A stretch of DNA of 64,000 nt from Aurantimonas sp. HBX-1. GTDB lineage: Bacteria; Pseudomonadota; Alphaproteobacteria; Rhizobiales; Rhizobiaceae. Location of the stretch: NCBI RefSeq assembly GCF_021391535.1, contig NZ_CP090066.1, positions 1,749,501 through 1,813,500 on the forward strand, given 5' to 3'. This document shows positions 27,533-36,574 of this stretch, piece after piece. Positions within the stretch are counted from its first letter, which is position 1. Each line of letters starts with the position of its first letter. The position numbers and the translations under genes are program-made. The notes under the pieces are model-generated. The model was not told the DNA's origin, searched no databases, and was given only the letters and a program-made list of their open reading frames with translations.

Positions 27533-30286
27533 TCAGTCCGCATCCCATGGCACGGTGTCGCCACCGACCGCCGCGACGGCCTTGGCCGGCTTCTTTGCCG
27601 CCGGCTTGGCAGGCGACTTGGCGGCGGCCTTCTTCGCCGGCGCCTTGCGATCGGCCCCTGCCGCCGCCTTCTTGGCTGGAGCCTTGGTGGCCGGCGCCTT
27701 TTTCGCGGCGGGCTTCTTTGCGGCCGCTTTCTTGGTCGGGCCGCCCTTGCCGGTCTTCTCCGCCCGCTCGTTCAGCAGCACGATCGCTTCGGCCAGCGTG
27801 ACGCTCGCCGGGTCCTTGCTCTTCGGCAGGGTGGCGTTGATCTTGCCGACATTCACGTAGGGGCCGAAGCGGCCGTCCCGGACGGTGATCTGGCCGCCGA
27901 AATCCGGATGCTCGCCCAGCGTCGCGAGCGCCGCCGGCGTGCCGCGGCCCCGGCCGCCCTTTTCCTTCTTCTCGGCGATCACCGTCACCGCCCGGTTGAG
28001 GCCGACCTCGAACACGTCCTGGATGGTCTCCAGATTGGCGTACATGCCGTCATGCTGGAGGAACGGGCCGTAGCGCCCGAGCCCGGCCAGGATCGGCTTG
28101 CCGGATTCGGGATGCAGCCCGACCTCGCGCGGCAGCGACAGGAGCCGCAGCGCCTTCTCGAGGTCCATGTCGGCGACCTCCCAGCCCTTCGGCAGGGACG
28201 AGCGCTTGGCTTCCTTGCCCTCGCCGCGCTGGACGTAGGGGCCGAACCGGCCGCTACGCAGTGTCACCATCTCCTGGGTCTCCGGATCGGCGCCGAGCTC
28301 CTTCGGCCCGTCCGCCTGATCCTCGCCCGCCGCATCGGCCGAGAAGCTCGTGCCGAGCTGCCGGGTGAAGCCGCATTCGGGATAGTTGGAGCAGCCGACG
28401 AAGGCGCCGAACTTGCCGAGCTTCAGTGACAGCTGACCCTGGCCGCAGCGCGGGCAGGCGCGGGGGTCCGTGCCGTCCTCGCGGGCCGGGAAGACCAGCG
28501 GCCCGAGCTCGACGTTCAGCGCGTCGAGAACGTTGGAGACGCGCAGTTCCTTGGTGCCGTCGACATGCGAGGAGAAGTCCAGCCAGAACTCCCGCAGCAC
28601 GTCCTTCCAGGCGAGCTCGCCCGCCGAGATGCGGTCGAGTTTCTCCTCGAGCCCGGCGGTGAAGTCATACTCCACGTAGCGCTCGAAGAAATTATGCAGG
28701 AAGGCCGTGACCAGCCGGCCCTTGGCCTGCGGCAGCAGCTTGCGCTTGTCCTGGACGATGTAGTCGCGGTCCTCCAGCGTCTGCAGCGTCGCGGCATAGG
28801 TGGACGGCCGGCCGATGCCGAGCTCTTCCATCTTCTTGATGAGCGAGGCCTCGGAATAGCGGGGCGGCGGCTCGGTGAAATGCTGCGAGGCATCGACCGC
28901 GCGGCGGTCGAGGTCCTCCTCGGCGCGGATCTCGGGCAGCCGCGCCGACTCGTCGTCGTCCTCGCCGGCGGCGGGCGCCACGCTGTCGTCCCGATGCTCG
29001 ACATAGGCGCCGATGAAGCCGTCGAACTTGATCACCGAGCCGGTGGCGCGCAGGCGGGCGGTCTTGCCGCCGCCCGTCGCGACGATCTCTGCGGTGGTCC
29101 GCTCGATCTCGGCCGCGGCCATCTGGCTGGCGATGGTGCGCTTCCAGATCAGGTCGTAGAGCCGCGCCTGGTCGCGGTCGAGGAAGCGCTCGACGTCCTT
29201 CGGCGAGCGGCTGAACTCGGTCGGGCGGATGGCCTCGTGGGCCTCCTGGGCGTTCTTCGCCTTGGTGGCGTAGAAGCGCGGCTTGTCCGGGACGTAACGC
29301 GGGCCGAAGGTCGAGGCGATCGCCTGGCGCGCCGACTCGATCGCCTCGGGGGCGATCTGCACGCCGTCGGTACGCATGTAGGTGATCAGGCCGACGGTTT
29401 CGCCGCCGACATCGATGCCTTCATAGAGCCGCTGCGCGACCTGCATGGTGCGGGAGGCCGAGAAGCCGAGCTTGGCGGAGGCCGCCTGCTGCAGCGTCGA
29501 GGTCGTGAAGGGCGGGCCCGGGTTGCGGCGGGTGGGCTTTGCCTCGATGCTGTCGACGCGATAGGCCGCGCCCTCGAGCATCGTGCGCATCAGCGTCGCC
29601 CGCGCCTCGTCGCCGATCGACATCTTCTGCAGCTTGTCGCCGTCGAACGCGGTCAGCCGGGCGCGGAACTCGTCGCCGCGCGGCGTCGCGAGCAGGGCGC
29701 TGAGCTGCCAGTATTCCTGCGGCTTGAAGACCTCGATCTCGGCCTCGCGGTCGCAGACGAGGCGCAGCGCCACGGACTGGACGCGGCCGGCCGAACGGGC
29801 GCCCGGCAGCTTGCGCCACAGCACCGGGGAAAGGGTGAAGCCGACCAGATAGTCGAGGGCGCGGCGGGCGAGATAGGCGTCGACCAGCGGCTCGTCGATC
29901 TGCCGCGGGTTCGCCATCGCGTCCAGCACCGCTTTCTTGGTGATGGCGTTGAAAACGACGCGGCTGACCGGCTTGGTGCCGATCACCTTCTTCTGGCGCA
30001 GCACCTCGAGCACGTGCCACGAGATCGCCTCGCCCTCCCTGTCCGGATCGGTGGCGAGGACGACGCGGTCGGCCTTCTTCACCGCCTGGGCGATCTCGTT
30101 CAGCCGCTTCTGGGAAAGCTTGGCCACCTCCCAGTCCATGGCGAAGTCCTCGTCCGGCCGGACGGAGCCGTCCTTGGCCGGCAGATCGCGCACGTGTCCG
30201 TAGGAAGCGAGAACCTGGAAGTTGCCGCCGAGATACTTATTGATCGTCTTCGCTTTGGCCGGCGATTCGACGATGACGACATCCAT
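27533..30286 (-). CDS. topA: DNA topoisomerase I
   Basis: Type IA topoisomerase that relaxes negative supercoils. The 917-aa protein has a Toprim domain (VVIVESPAKAKTINKYLG, DPDREGE near residue 80), catalytic Y303 in LITYMRTDG, and a CxxC zinc finger (CPRCGQGQLSLKLG, then CSNYPECGF). Several glycine-rich C-terminal repeats (GKFGAFVG, GRFGPYVQRG, GRYGPFLQ, GRFGPYVNVG) follow, then a Lys/Ala/Pro-rich tail of about 80 residues that probably binds DNA. The tail and repeats match alphaproteobacterial TopA. First gene of the topA-rnr operon. Confidence 0.97.
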   Translation of the reverse strand: MDVVIVESPAKAKTINKYLGGNFQVLASYGHVRDLPAKDGSVRPDEDFAMDWEVAKLSQKRLNEIAQAVKKADRVVLATDPDREGEAISWHVLEVLRQKKVIGTKPVSRVVFNAITKKAVLDAMANPRQIDEPLVDAYLARRALDYLVGFTLSPVLWRKLPGARSAGRVQSVALRLVCDREAEIEVFKPQEYWQLSALLATPRGDEFRARLTAFDGDKLQKMSIGDEARATLMRTMLEGAAYRVDSIEAKPTRRNPGPPFTTSTLQQAASAKLGFSASRTMQVAQRLYEGIDVGGETVGLITYMRTDGVQIAPEAIESARQAIASTFGPRYVPDKPRFYATKAKNAQEAHEAIRPTEFSRSPKDVERFLDRDQARLYDLIWKRTIASQMAAAEIERTTAEIVATGGGKTARLRATGSVIKFDGFIGAYVEHRDDSVAPAAGEDDDESARLPEIRAEEDLDRRAVDASQHFTEPPPRYSEASLIKKMEELGIGRPSTYAATLQTLEDRDYIVQDKRKLLPQAKGRLVTAFLHNFFERYVEYDFTAGLEEKLDRISAGELAWKDVLREFWLDFSSHVDGTKELRVSNVLDALNVELGPLVFPAREDGTDPRACPRCGQGQLSLKLGKFGAFVGCSNYPECGFTRQLGTSFSADAAGEDQADGPKELGADPETQEMVTLRSGRFGPYVQRGEGKEAKRSSLPKGWEVADMDLEKALRLLSLPREVGLHPESGKPILAGLGRYGPFLQHDGMYANLETIQDVFEVGLNRAVTVIAEKKEKGGRGRGTPAALATLGEHPDFGGQITVRDGRFGPYVNVGKINATLPKSKDPASVTLAEAIVLLNERAEKTGKGGPTKKAAAKKPAAKKAPATKAPAKKAAAGADRKAPAKKAAAKSPAKPAAKKPAKAVAAVGGDTVPWDAD

Positions 30287-30426
30287 GAGAAAACAGTCCC
30301 GAGAGCTGAGGAGGCGACGCGTGACAGCGAGCTGAGCTGCCGAATGAGGAGAGGCGTGCGCCGCCCCGTCACATGGACAGTCGCGGCCGCAGGGTCAACC
30401 CCGCTGCCGCCGCCGCCCGAATCCGG

Positions 30427-30460
30427 TTGCAACCTATAGGCGAATAACCTTAAGTATATA
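30427..30460 (+). promoter_or_regulatory. AT-rich putative promoter before the 58-aa ORF
   Basis: A local drop in GC (TTGCAA at 30427-30432, then GAATAACCTTAAGTATATA ending at 30460) stands out against GC-rich surroundings and lies about 70 bp upstream of the 58-aa ORF. A TTGCAA/TTAAGT pair has a 17-bp spacer. The match to consensus is weak, so this is only suggestive. Confidence 0.3.
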
Positions 30461-30531
30461 ACCAGGACGCGTACTCGTGTCTCCGCAACCGGCGCACCGG
30501 GAACCCCTCGTTTCAGGAAGTTGCACCGTCC

Positions 30532-30708
30532 ATGGCATCGAATTCCCAAGATACGCGCGCGAACCTCCAGTATGTGCGCGACATGCTGGAGCAACTGAGG
30601 GTGGTGTCGGGGGCCCCGGACGGCTCGATCCTCGCATATCTGATGGAAATGGCCCGGCTGGAGGCGGATCGACAGCTGTCCGCACGCGGCAAACGCTCAA
30701 AGCAGTAG
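30532..30708 (+). CDS. Conserved small protein (58 aa), unknown function
   Basis: An ORF of 58 codons with AGGAAG about 11 bp before its ATG. The central sequence NLQYVRDMLEQLRVV followed by ILAYLMEMARLEA is an amphipathic helical pair. It resembles small Rhizobiales proteins annotated as hypothetical with the pattern (N)LQY(I/V)xxMLxQLR...YL(I/L)EMA, from memory. It is the only plus-strand gene in a long minus-strand block, and its last 12 bases overlap the end of dprA in convergent orientation. Function unknown. Confidence 0.7.
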   Translation: MASNSQDTRANLQYVRDMLEQLRVVSGAPDGSILAYLMEMARLEADRQLSARGKRSKQ

Positions 30709-31827
30709 CGACACCTTGCCGTCCGGATGTCGCTCGAGACGCCCGGCAAGGTCGAGTTCGAGCAGGACCAGCTGGACCGCGCCTGGCCGGGAGCCGGTAT
30801 GGGCGATGATGTCGTCGACGGCGATCGGAGTCGGCCCGAGTGCCTCGACGATCCGCTCGCGCTCGCCCTGCGCCGGCTCGTCCGGCGGCTCCTGGCGTCC
30901 CGGCTCCTCCAGCGCGATGTCGTCGGCCCGCATCCGGGCATCGAGCGGACGAAGCGCGGCGATGACGTCGGCAGCTTCCGTCACCAGAGTCGCGCCGTCC
31001 TTCAGCAGCCGGTTGGTACCGGCCGCCCGCGGGTCGAGCGGCGAGCCGGGAACCGCGAAGACCAGCCGGCCCATCTCCGCGGCGAGGCGCGCGCTGATCA
31101 GCGAGCCCGACCGCATCGCCGCCTCGACCACGACAAGCCCCAGGCAAAGGCCGGCCACCAGCCGGTTGCGGCGCGGGAAGTCGATGGCGCGCGGCTCCCA
31201 GCCGAACGGCATCTCCGACACGAGACAGCCGCCGCTGTCGACGATCCGGCGCATCAGGGGGCGATGCTCGCTCGGGTAGGGCTTGTCGAGGCCCCCGGCG
31301 AAGACGCCGATCGTGCCGGTATCGAGGGCTGCCTCGTGCGCGGCGGCGTCGATGCCGCGGGCAAGGCCGGACACCACGGCATAGCCGGCGGCGCCGAGCT
31401 CGGAAGCGAGGGTGCGGGTCAGCTTGATGCCCGAGAGCGAGGCATTGCGGGCGCCCACCATCGCGACCGCCGGAAGCTGGGCGGTCTCCGCGTCGCCCAT
31501 CATCGCCAGGACCGGCGGCGCCTGGTCGAAGGGCCGCAGCAGCGCCGGATAGTCGGGCTCGCCGAGGCAGACGAAGCGCGCGCCGAGCCGGCTCGCCCGC
31601 GCAAGCTCCTCTTCGGCCGCGCCGCGGCTAGCGACACGGACGCGCCGGCCGCCGCGGGCGGCAAGATCGGGCAGGGCGGCGAGGGCGGCTTCGGCACCGC
31701 CGAAGCGGTTGATCAGGGTGCGGAAGGTGACGGGGCCAACATTCTCGCTGCGGATCAGCTGCAGCCATGCCAGACGCGTCTCGTCCGGCAACCGGACGCC
31801 ACGTCGGGCGGCCGCCTCGCCGCTCAT
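30697..31827 (-). CDS. dprA: DNA-processing protein DprA
   Basis: DprA/Smf binds incoming single-stranded DNA and loads RecA during transformation. The 376-aa protein has an N-terminal SAM-like region, the Rossmann core with VAMVGARNASLSG, GYAVVSGLARGIDAAAHEAAL, GTIGVFAGGLD and YPSEH, and a C-terminal winged-helix (DLAGRLERHPDGKVS). These are the standard DprA motifs. Its start overlaps the plsY stop (ATGA). The C-terminus overlaps the convergent 58-aa ORF by 12 bp. Confidence 0.95.
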   Translation of the reverse strand: MSGEAAARRGVRLPDETRLAWLQLIRSENVGPVTFRTLINRFGGAEAALAALPDLAARGGRRVRVASRGAAEEELARASRLGARFVCLGEPDYPALLRPFDQAPPVLAMMGDAETAQLPAVAMVGARNASLSGIKLTRTLASELGAAGYAVVSGLARGIDAAAHEAALDTGTIGVFAGGLDKPYPSEHRPLMRRIVDSGGCLVSEMPFGWEPRAIDFPRRNRLVAGLCLGLVVVEAAMRSGSLISARLAAEMGRLVFAVPGSPLDPRAAGTNRLLKDGATLVTEAADVIAALRPLDARMRADDIALEEPGRQEPPDEPAQGERERIVEALGPTPIAVDDIIAHTGSRPGAVQLVLLELDLAGRLERHPDGKVSLLL

Positions 31828-32432
31828 CCCTTGGCCCCGATCTTCCCCTCCGTGCCGGCCAGAAGCCGACGGATGTTGGCGTGATGCTTGAGGTAGACGA
31901 TGATCGTCAGGACCGCCGTCAGCGCCGCGGCCGCCGGATAGCCGAGAATCAGGCAGGCGGCCGGCACGACCAGGGTCGCGGCGAGGGCGGCGAGCGACGA
32001 GTAGCGCCAGATCGCGGCGACCGACAGCCAGACGGCGGCGAAGACGAGAACGCCGACCGGCGCCATGCCGAGCAGGATGCCGAGATAGGTGGCGACGCCC
32101 TTGCCGCCCTTGAAGCCGAGCCAGACCGGGAAGAGATGGCCGAGAAAGGCGCCGAGCCCGGCGATGGCCGCCGCCTCGTTGCCCCAGCGCGCGGCGACGA
32201 GGACCGGGACGGTGCCCTTCAGGACGTCGCCGGCCAGCGTCAGCGCCGCCATCGCCTTGTTGCCGGTGCGCAGCGCATTGGTGGCGCCGATATTGCCGGA
32301 GCCGATCTTGCGCAGGTCGCCGAGGCCGAACAGCCGGGCGAAGACCAGGCCGAACGGGATCGAGCCGGAGAGATAGCCGCCGGCAAGGCACGCCAGCGCG
32401 ATCAGCCACATCTGTTCCCCGCTCCCCAGCAC
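31824..32432 (-). CDS. plsY: Acyl-phosphate--glycerol-3-phosphate acyltransferase
   Basis: Membrane enzyme that acylates glycerol-3-phosphate with acyl-phosphate, the first step of phospholipid synthesis. The 202-aa product has five to seven helices and the three PlsY motifs: SGSIPFGLVF, GNIGATNALR and GFKGGKGVATYLG. It lies 2 bp downstream of pyrC' and overlaps dprA, so pyrB-pyrC'-plsY-dprA form one operon. Confidence 0.96.
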   Translation of the reverse strand: MLGSGEQMWLIALACLAGGYLSGSIPFGLVFARLFGLGDLRKIGSGNIGATNALRTGNKAMAALTLAGDVLKGTVPVLVAARWGNEAAAIAGLGAFLGHLFPVWLGFKGGKGVATYLGILLGMAPVGVLVFAAVWLSVAAIWRYSSLAALAATLVVPAACLILGYPAAAALTAVLTIIVYLKHHANIRRLLAGTEGKIGAKG

Positions 32433-32434
32433 GC

Positions 32435-33736
32435 TCAGCCCCCGTCCGTCGCGTCGAAGACTGTGCGGCCGGCGACGATCGTCCGCAAGACCCGGCCCTG
32501 GAAGCGGGCATTCTCGAAGGCGGTATTCTTCGACAGCGAGCGGATGTCGGCCTTGCCGTAGATGAACGGCGTGTCGAGATCGACGATCGCGATGTCGGCC
32601 GGGCGGCCCGGCCGCAAGGTGCCGCGGTCGAGCTTCAGCAGCTTCGCCGGCGCCGCCGTCAGCGTCTCGACGACGCGCAAGAGCGGCAGCGAACCGTCAT
32701 GGTGCAGCCGCAGCGCCGCGGCGAGCAGCGTCTCAAGCCCGATCGCGCCGACCTCGGCCTCGGCGAAGGGATGGCGCTTGCCGTCCTCGTCGTGCGGATC
32801 GTGCGAGGAGACGATGATGTCGATCGTGCCGTCGGCGACCGCCTCGACCATGGACTTGCGGTCGTCCTCGCTGCGCAGCGGCGGCGACAGGCGGAAATAG
32901 GTGCGGTACTCGCCGATGTCGTTCTCGTTCAGCGCCAGATGGTTGATCGAGACGCCGGCGGTGACGGACAGGCCGCGGGATTTCGCCCGCCGGACCGCAT
33001 CGGCGGAGGACGCGACCGAGATCTTGGCGGCGTGGTAGCGGCAGCCGGTGAGTTCGGCGAGGCGCAGGTCGCGCTCGAGCGGGATCACCTCGGCCTCGCG
33101 CGGCACGCCCGGCAGGCCGAGCCAGGAAGCGAGCAGGCCTTCGGTCATCACGCCCGTGCCGGTAAGGTCGGCATCCTGCGTCTCGTGCATGACCAGCGCG
33201 TCGAAATCCCGCGCATAGGTCATGATCCGGCGCAGCAGCGCCGGGTTGGCGATGGTCTTGCGCCCTTCGGTGAAGGCCCGGACGCCGGCGGCGCCGAGGA
33301 GGCCGATCTCGGTCATCTCCTCGCCGAGCAGGCCGCGGGTCAGCGCGGCGGCGGGGAAGACGTTGATGTCGGCGGTCTCGCGCGCCGTGCGCATGACGAA
33401 TTCGGCCAGCGCCACGTGATCGACCACCGGATCGGTGTCCGGCATAGTGAGGATCGACGTCACGCCGCCGGCCGCCGCGGCCCGGCTCGCCGAGCGGATC
33501 GTCTCGCGGTGCTCGCCGCCCGGCTCGCCGATGAAGACGCGCGCGTCGATCAGGCCGGGCAGGGCGGTTAGCCGCCGGCCGTCGACCACCTCCGCCCCCT
33601 CCGGACACCCCTGGTTGAGCGCCTCGGCACCGGCGGCGGCAATCTTGCCGTCGATCACGAGGAGCGTGCCGGTGGTGTCGATGCCGCGGTCGGGATCGAC
33701 GATGCGGATGGCTTCGAGGACGAGGGGGCGCGTCAC
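32435..33736 (-). CDS. pyrC: Dihydroorotase-like protein, probably non-catalytic (PyrC')
   Basis: A 433-aa amidohydrolase-fold protein encoded directly after pyrB (ATGA overlap), where pyrimidine synthesis expects dihydroorotase. The zinc HxH motif is lost: the canonical GLxDxHxHxREPG reads GLIDARVFIGEPG at 61-73, giving R66 and F68. The catalytic Asp of TDHAPH is replaced in SSHDPH (S311). It is therefore likely an inactive PyrC' like the Pseudomonas partner that supports ATCase assembly, with a true PyrC elsewhere. Rhizobiales genomes often carry this form, from memory. Fold and neighbourhood are clear; activity is inferred to be absent. Confidence 0.9.
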   Translation of the reverse strand: MTRPLVLEAIRIVDPDRGIDTTGTLLVIDGKIAAAGAEALNQGCPEGAEVVDGRRLTALPGLIDARVFIGEPGGEHRETIRSASRAAAAGGVTSILTMPDTDPVVDHVALAEFVMRTARETADINVFPAAALTRGLLGEEMTEIGLLGAAGVRAFTEGRKTIANPALLRRIMTYARDFDALVMHETQDADLTGTGVMTEGLLASWLGLPGVPREAEVIPLERDLRLAELTGCRYHAAKISVASSADAVRRAKSRGLSVTAGVSINHLALNENDIGEYRTYFRLSPPLRSEDDRKSMVEAVADGTIDIIVSSHDPHDEDGKRHPFAEAEVGAIGLETLLAAALRLHHDGSLPLLRVVETLTAAPAKLLKLDRGTLRPGRPADIAIVDLDTPFIYGKADIRSLSKNTAFENARFQGRVLRTIVAGRTVFDATDGG

Positions 33737-34686
33737 GTGTTGCTCCCGAGGCCCGGCAGCAGCGCCTGGATCACCGCCATGCGCACGGCAACGCCCATCT
33801 CGACCTGCTCCTCGATGACGCTCTGCGGGCCGTCGGCAACCTCGGACGAGATCTCGACGCCGCGGTTCATCGGGCCCGGATGCATCACCAGCGCGTCGGG
33901 CCGGGCGAAGGCGAGCTTCTCGGCATCGAGCCCGTAATAATGGAAATATTCACGCACCGACGGCACGAAGGAGCCGGCCATTCGCTCGCGCTGCAGCCGC
34001 AGCATCATCACCACGTCGGCGTCCTTCAGCCCTTCGCGCATGTCGCGGAACACCTCGACGCCCATCCGCTCGATCCCCGCCGGCAGGAGCGTCGAGGGCG
34101 CGATGACGCGCACCCGGGCGCCCAGCGCGTTGAGGAGCAGGATGTTCGAGCGGGCGACGCGGCTGTGCAGCACGTCGCCGCAGATCGCCACCGTCAGGCG
34201 CGCGATCCGGGCCTTGTGGCGGCGGATGGTCAGCGCGTCGAGCAGCGCCTGGGTCGGATGCTCGTGCGCGCCGTCGCCGGCATTGATGACAGAGCAGCCG
34301 ACCTTCTGCGCCAGCAGCGCCACGGCGCCGGCCGCGTGGTGGCGCACGATCAGCACGTCCGGGCGCATGGCATTCAGCGTCATCGCGGTGTCGAGCAGGG
34401 TCTCGCCCTTCTTCACCGAGGAATTGGCGACCGACATGTTCATGACGTCGGCACCGAGCCGCTTGCCGGCGAGTTCGAACGAGGCCTGGGTGCGGGTCGA
34501 GGCTTCGAAGAACAGGTTGATCTGCGTGCGTCCCTTGAGGACGCTCTTCTTCTTGTCCTGGCGCCGGCTGACCTCCACCTCCGCTTCGGCGAGATCGAGC
34601 AGCTGGTCAATCTCGTGCGGCAACAGGTTTGCCATGCCGAGCAGGTGGCGATGTGGGAAGATCGGGGGAAAGTCTGGCGCGTTCAT
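33733..34686 (-). CDS. pyrB: Aspartate carbamoyltransferase catalytic subunit
   Basis: Joins carbamoyl phosphate and aspartate, the committed step of pyrimidine synthesis. The 317-aa product has FFEASTRTQASFELAGKRLG (carbamoyl-phosphate loop), VRHHAAGA, HPTQALLDAL and VMHPGPMNRGVEI. I start at MNAPDFPPIFPHRHLL; the frame is open upstream without homology. No pyrI is seen, and the inactive PyrC' encoded next to it probably forms the holoenzyme. It is divergent from the acyl-CoA dehydrogenase gene across 72 bp. Confidence 0.97.
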   Translation of the reverse strand: MNAPDFPPIFPHRHLLGMANLLPHEIDQLLDLAEAEVEVSRRQDKKKSVLKGRTQINLFFEASTRTQASFELAGKRLGADVMNMSVANSSVKKGETLLDTAMTLNAMRPDVLIVRHHAAGAVALLAQKVGCSVINAGDGAHEHPTQALLDALTIRRHKARIARLTVAICGDVLHSRVARSNILLLNALGARVRVIAPSTLLPAGIERMGVEVFRDMREGLKDADVVMMLRLQRERMAGSFVPSVREYFHYYGLDAEKLAFARPDALVMHPGPMNRGVEISSEVADGPQSVIEEQVEMGVAVRMAVIQALLPGLGSNT

Positions 34687-34758
34687 CAGGACGACGCCTA
34701 TAGGCAATCGCGGGATTACCGGCAAGGATCGCCCGGTTACATCCGAAGGGAAGCGCGC

Positions 34759-36408
34759 GTGGCCGAGACGAATTTCCAGACCCACACGGTCTTCAACCAG
34801 TCGTCCGACTATCCGGGCTTCAATGCGTATCGCAGCGACCCGCTGCTGCAGCTGCTGACGGCCGACCTCGCCGAGCCGACGCGCCAGGCCCTCGAACGCC
34901 ACGGCCGCTTCTGCGGCTCGTTCGAGGCGCACGATCTGGCGCGGCTTGCCAATACCGAGGTTCCGAAGCTGCGTCGGTTCGACGAGAAGGGCCGGCGGCT
35001 CGAGCTCGTCGACTATCATCCCGCCTACCACGCGCTGATGCGCCGTTCGATCGCCGACGGCCTGCACGCGTCAGTGTGGAGCGGCCCGGACGAGGAGGAG
35101 GGACGGCGGCATCGCTCCCGCGCCGCCCGCTTCTACATGACTGCCGGAGTGGAATGCGGCCATCTCTGCCCCGTGACGATGACCAGCGCGGCGGTCGCCG
35201 TCATCGCCGCGGCGCCCGACGTGCGGGCAGCCTGGATGCCGGTCATCGCCACCCGCCAGTACGACCCGGGCGTGAAGCCGCCGCTGACCAAGGCAGGCGT
35301 GACCCTCGGCATGGGCATGACCGAGAAGCAGGGCGGCACCGACGTGCGGGCGAATACCACGACGGCGGTGGCAGGCGCCGACGGCCACTACCGGATCACC
35401 GGCCACAAATGGTTCACCTCGGCCCCGATGTCGGACGGGTTCCTGGTGCTGGCCCAGATCGGGGAGGGGCCGACCTGCTTCCTGATGCCCCGCCGGCGCG
35501 ACGACGGCTCGCTCAATGGGCTGTATTTCCAGCGCCTGAAGGACAAGCTCGGAAACCGCTCCAACGCCTCGTCGGAGGTCGAATTCGTCGATGCCGACGC
35601 GACGCGGATCGGCGATGAAGGCGCCGGGGTCCGGACCATCATCGAGATGGTGACGCTGACCCGGCTCGACTGCGCGCTGGCCTCGGCCGGGCTGATGCGC
35701 GGCGCGCTCGGCGAGGCGGTGCATCACTGCCGCGAGCGGAGCGTGTTCGGCAAGGTCCTCGTCGACCAGCCGCAGATGACCCGCGTGCTCGCCGACATGG
35801 CTCTCGACGTCGCTGCCGCGTCGGTTCTGGCGTTTCGCCTCGCCGAGGCATTCGACGGCGCGGCGAAACGGACGGAAGCCGACATCGCCTATGCCCGCGT
35901 CATGACCCCCGTCGCCAAGTACTGGGTCTGCAAGATGGCGCCGGCGCTCGTCTACGAGGCGATGGAGTGCCTCGGCGGCAACGGCTATGTCGAGGACGGG
36001 CGGCTGGCCCGGGCCTATCGCGAGGCACCGGTGAACGCCATCTGGGAAGGCTCCGGCAACGTCATGGCGCTCGACCTGGCGCGGATCCTGCGGCGGGACC
36101 CGGCCGCGTTCGAGGCGGTCATCGCCCTGATCGAGGCCGAGATGGGGGACATGGCCGGCCAGACGCCCGGGGTGCTCCGGGCGGCGACGGCCATGGCGAT
36201 GGTCGACGAAGGCGCCTGTCGGCTGCTGGCGGAACAGATGGCCCTGGCGGCGGCGACGGCGGCGATGCGCCGCCTCGGCCTCGGCCGGGCCGCCGAGGCC
36301 TTCGCGGAGACCCGGCTGGGCGGTGTCTTCCGCCATACCTACGGCATGCTGGACCGGCGCCATGACGCCCGCGCTATCATCGACGACCTGTACCCGCCGA
36401 TCCGGTGA
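34759..36408 (+). CDS. Acyl-CoA dehydrogenase family protein (AidB-like)
   Basis: A 549-aa flavoenzyme-like protein. Length and the long N-terminal region (QTHTVFNQSSDYPGFNAYRS) match the AidB subfamily of acyl-CoA dehydrogenases, linked in E. coli to protection from alkylation damage. The ACAD core shows GMGMTEKQGGTDVRAN, HKWFTSAPMSDGFLV and the glutamate-containing end YREAPVNAIWEGSGNVMALD. It starts on GTG at 34759, 8 bp after GAAGGGA. True substrate is unknown. It reads away from pyrB. Confidence 0.9.
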   Translation: MAETNFQTHTVFNQSSDYPGFNAYRSDPLLQLLTADLAEPTRQALERHGRFCGSFEAHDLARLANTEVPKLRRFDEKGRRLELVDYHPAYHALMRRSIADGLHASVWSGPDEEEGRRHRSRAARFYMTAGVECGHLCPVTMTSAAVAVIAAAPDVRAAWMPVIATRQYDPGVKPPLTKAGVTLGMGMTEKQGGTDVRANTTTAVAGADGHYRITGHKWFTSAPMSDGFLVLAQIGEGPTCFLMPRRRDDGSLNGLYFQRLKDKLGNRSNASSEVEFVDADATRIGDEGAGVRTIIEMVTLTRLDCALASAGLMRGALGEAVHHCRERSVFGKVLVDQPQMTRVLADMALDVAAASVLAFRLAEAFDGAAKRTEADIAYARVMTPVAKYWVCKMAPALVYEAMECLGGNGYVEDGRLARAYREAPVNAIWEGSGNVMALDLARILRRDPAAFEAVIALIEAEMGDMAGQTPGVLRAATAMAMVDEGACRLLAEQMALAAATAAMRRLGLGRAAEAFAETRLGGVFRHTYGMLDRRHDARAIIDDLYPPIR

Positions 36409-36538
36409 TTTACGGCCGCGGAACCTTTGTGCGCGCCCCGCGTCAACACAGCAGGCAGACGATCCACCGCAGACGGCGCCGTTAAGGTTAACGAACGGTT
36501 TCGATTGCGGCCGAAGCGCCCCGGGAAGACAGTGCGCG

Positions 36539-36553
36539 TTAACGGATCGCTAA
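36539..36553 (+). promoter_or_regulatory. Near-consensus CtrA site
   Basis: TTAACGGATCGCTAA matches TTAA-N7-TTAA except for one base, and lies 22 bp before the start of the 179-aa membrane protein. A GTTAAGGTTAACGAAC cluster lies 50 bp further upstream. It is close to the ribosome site for a promoter element, so regulation by CtrA is only a possibility. Confidence 0.3.
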
Positions 36554-36574
36554 CCATGACGGAAGGAGGGTCCC

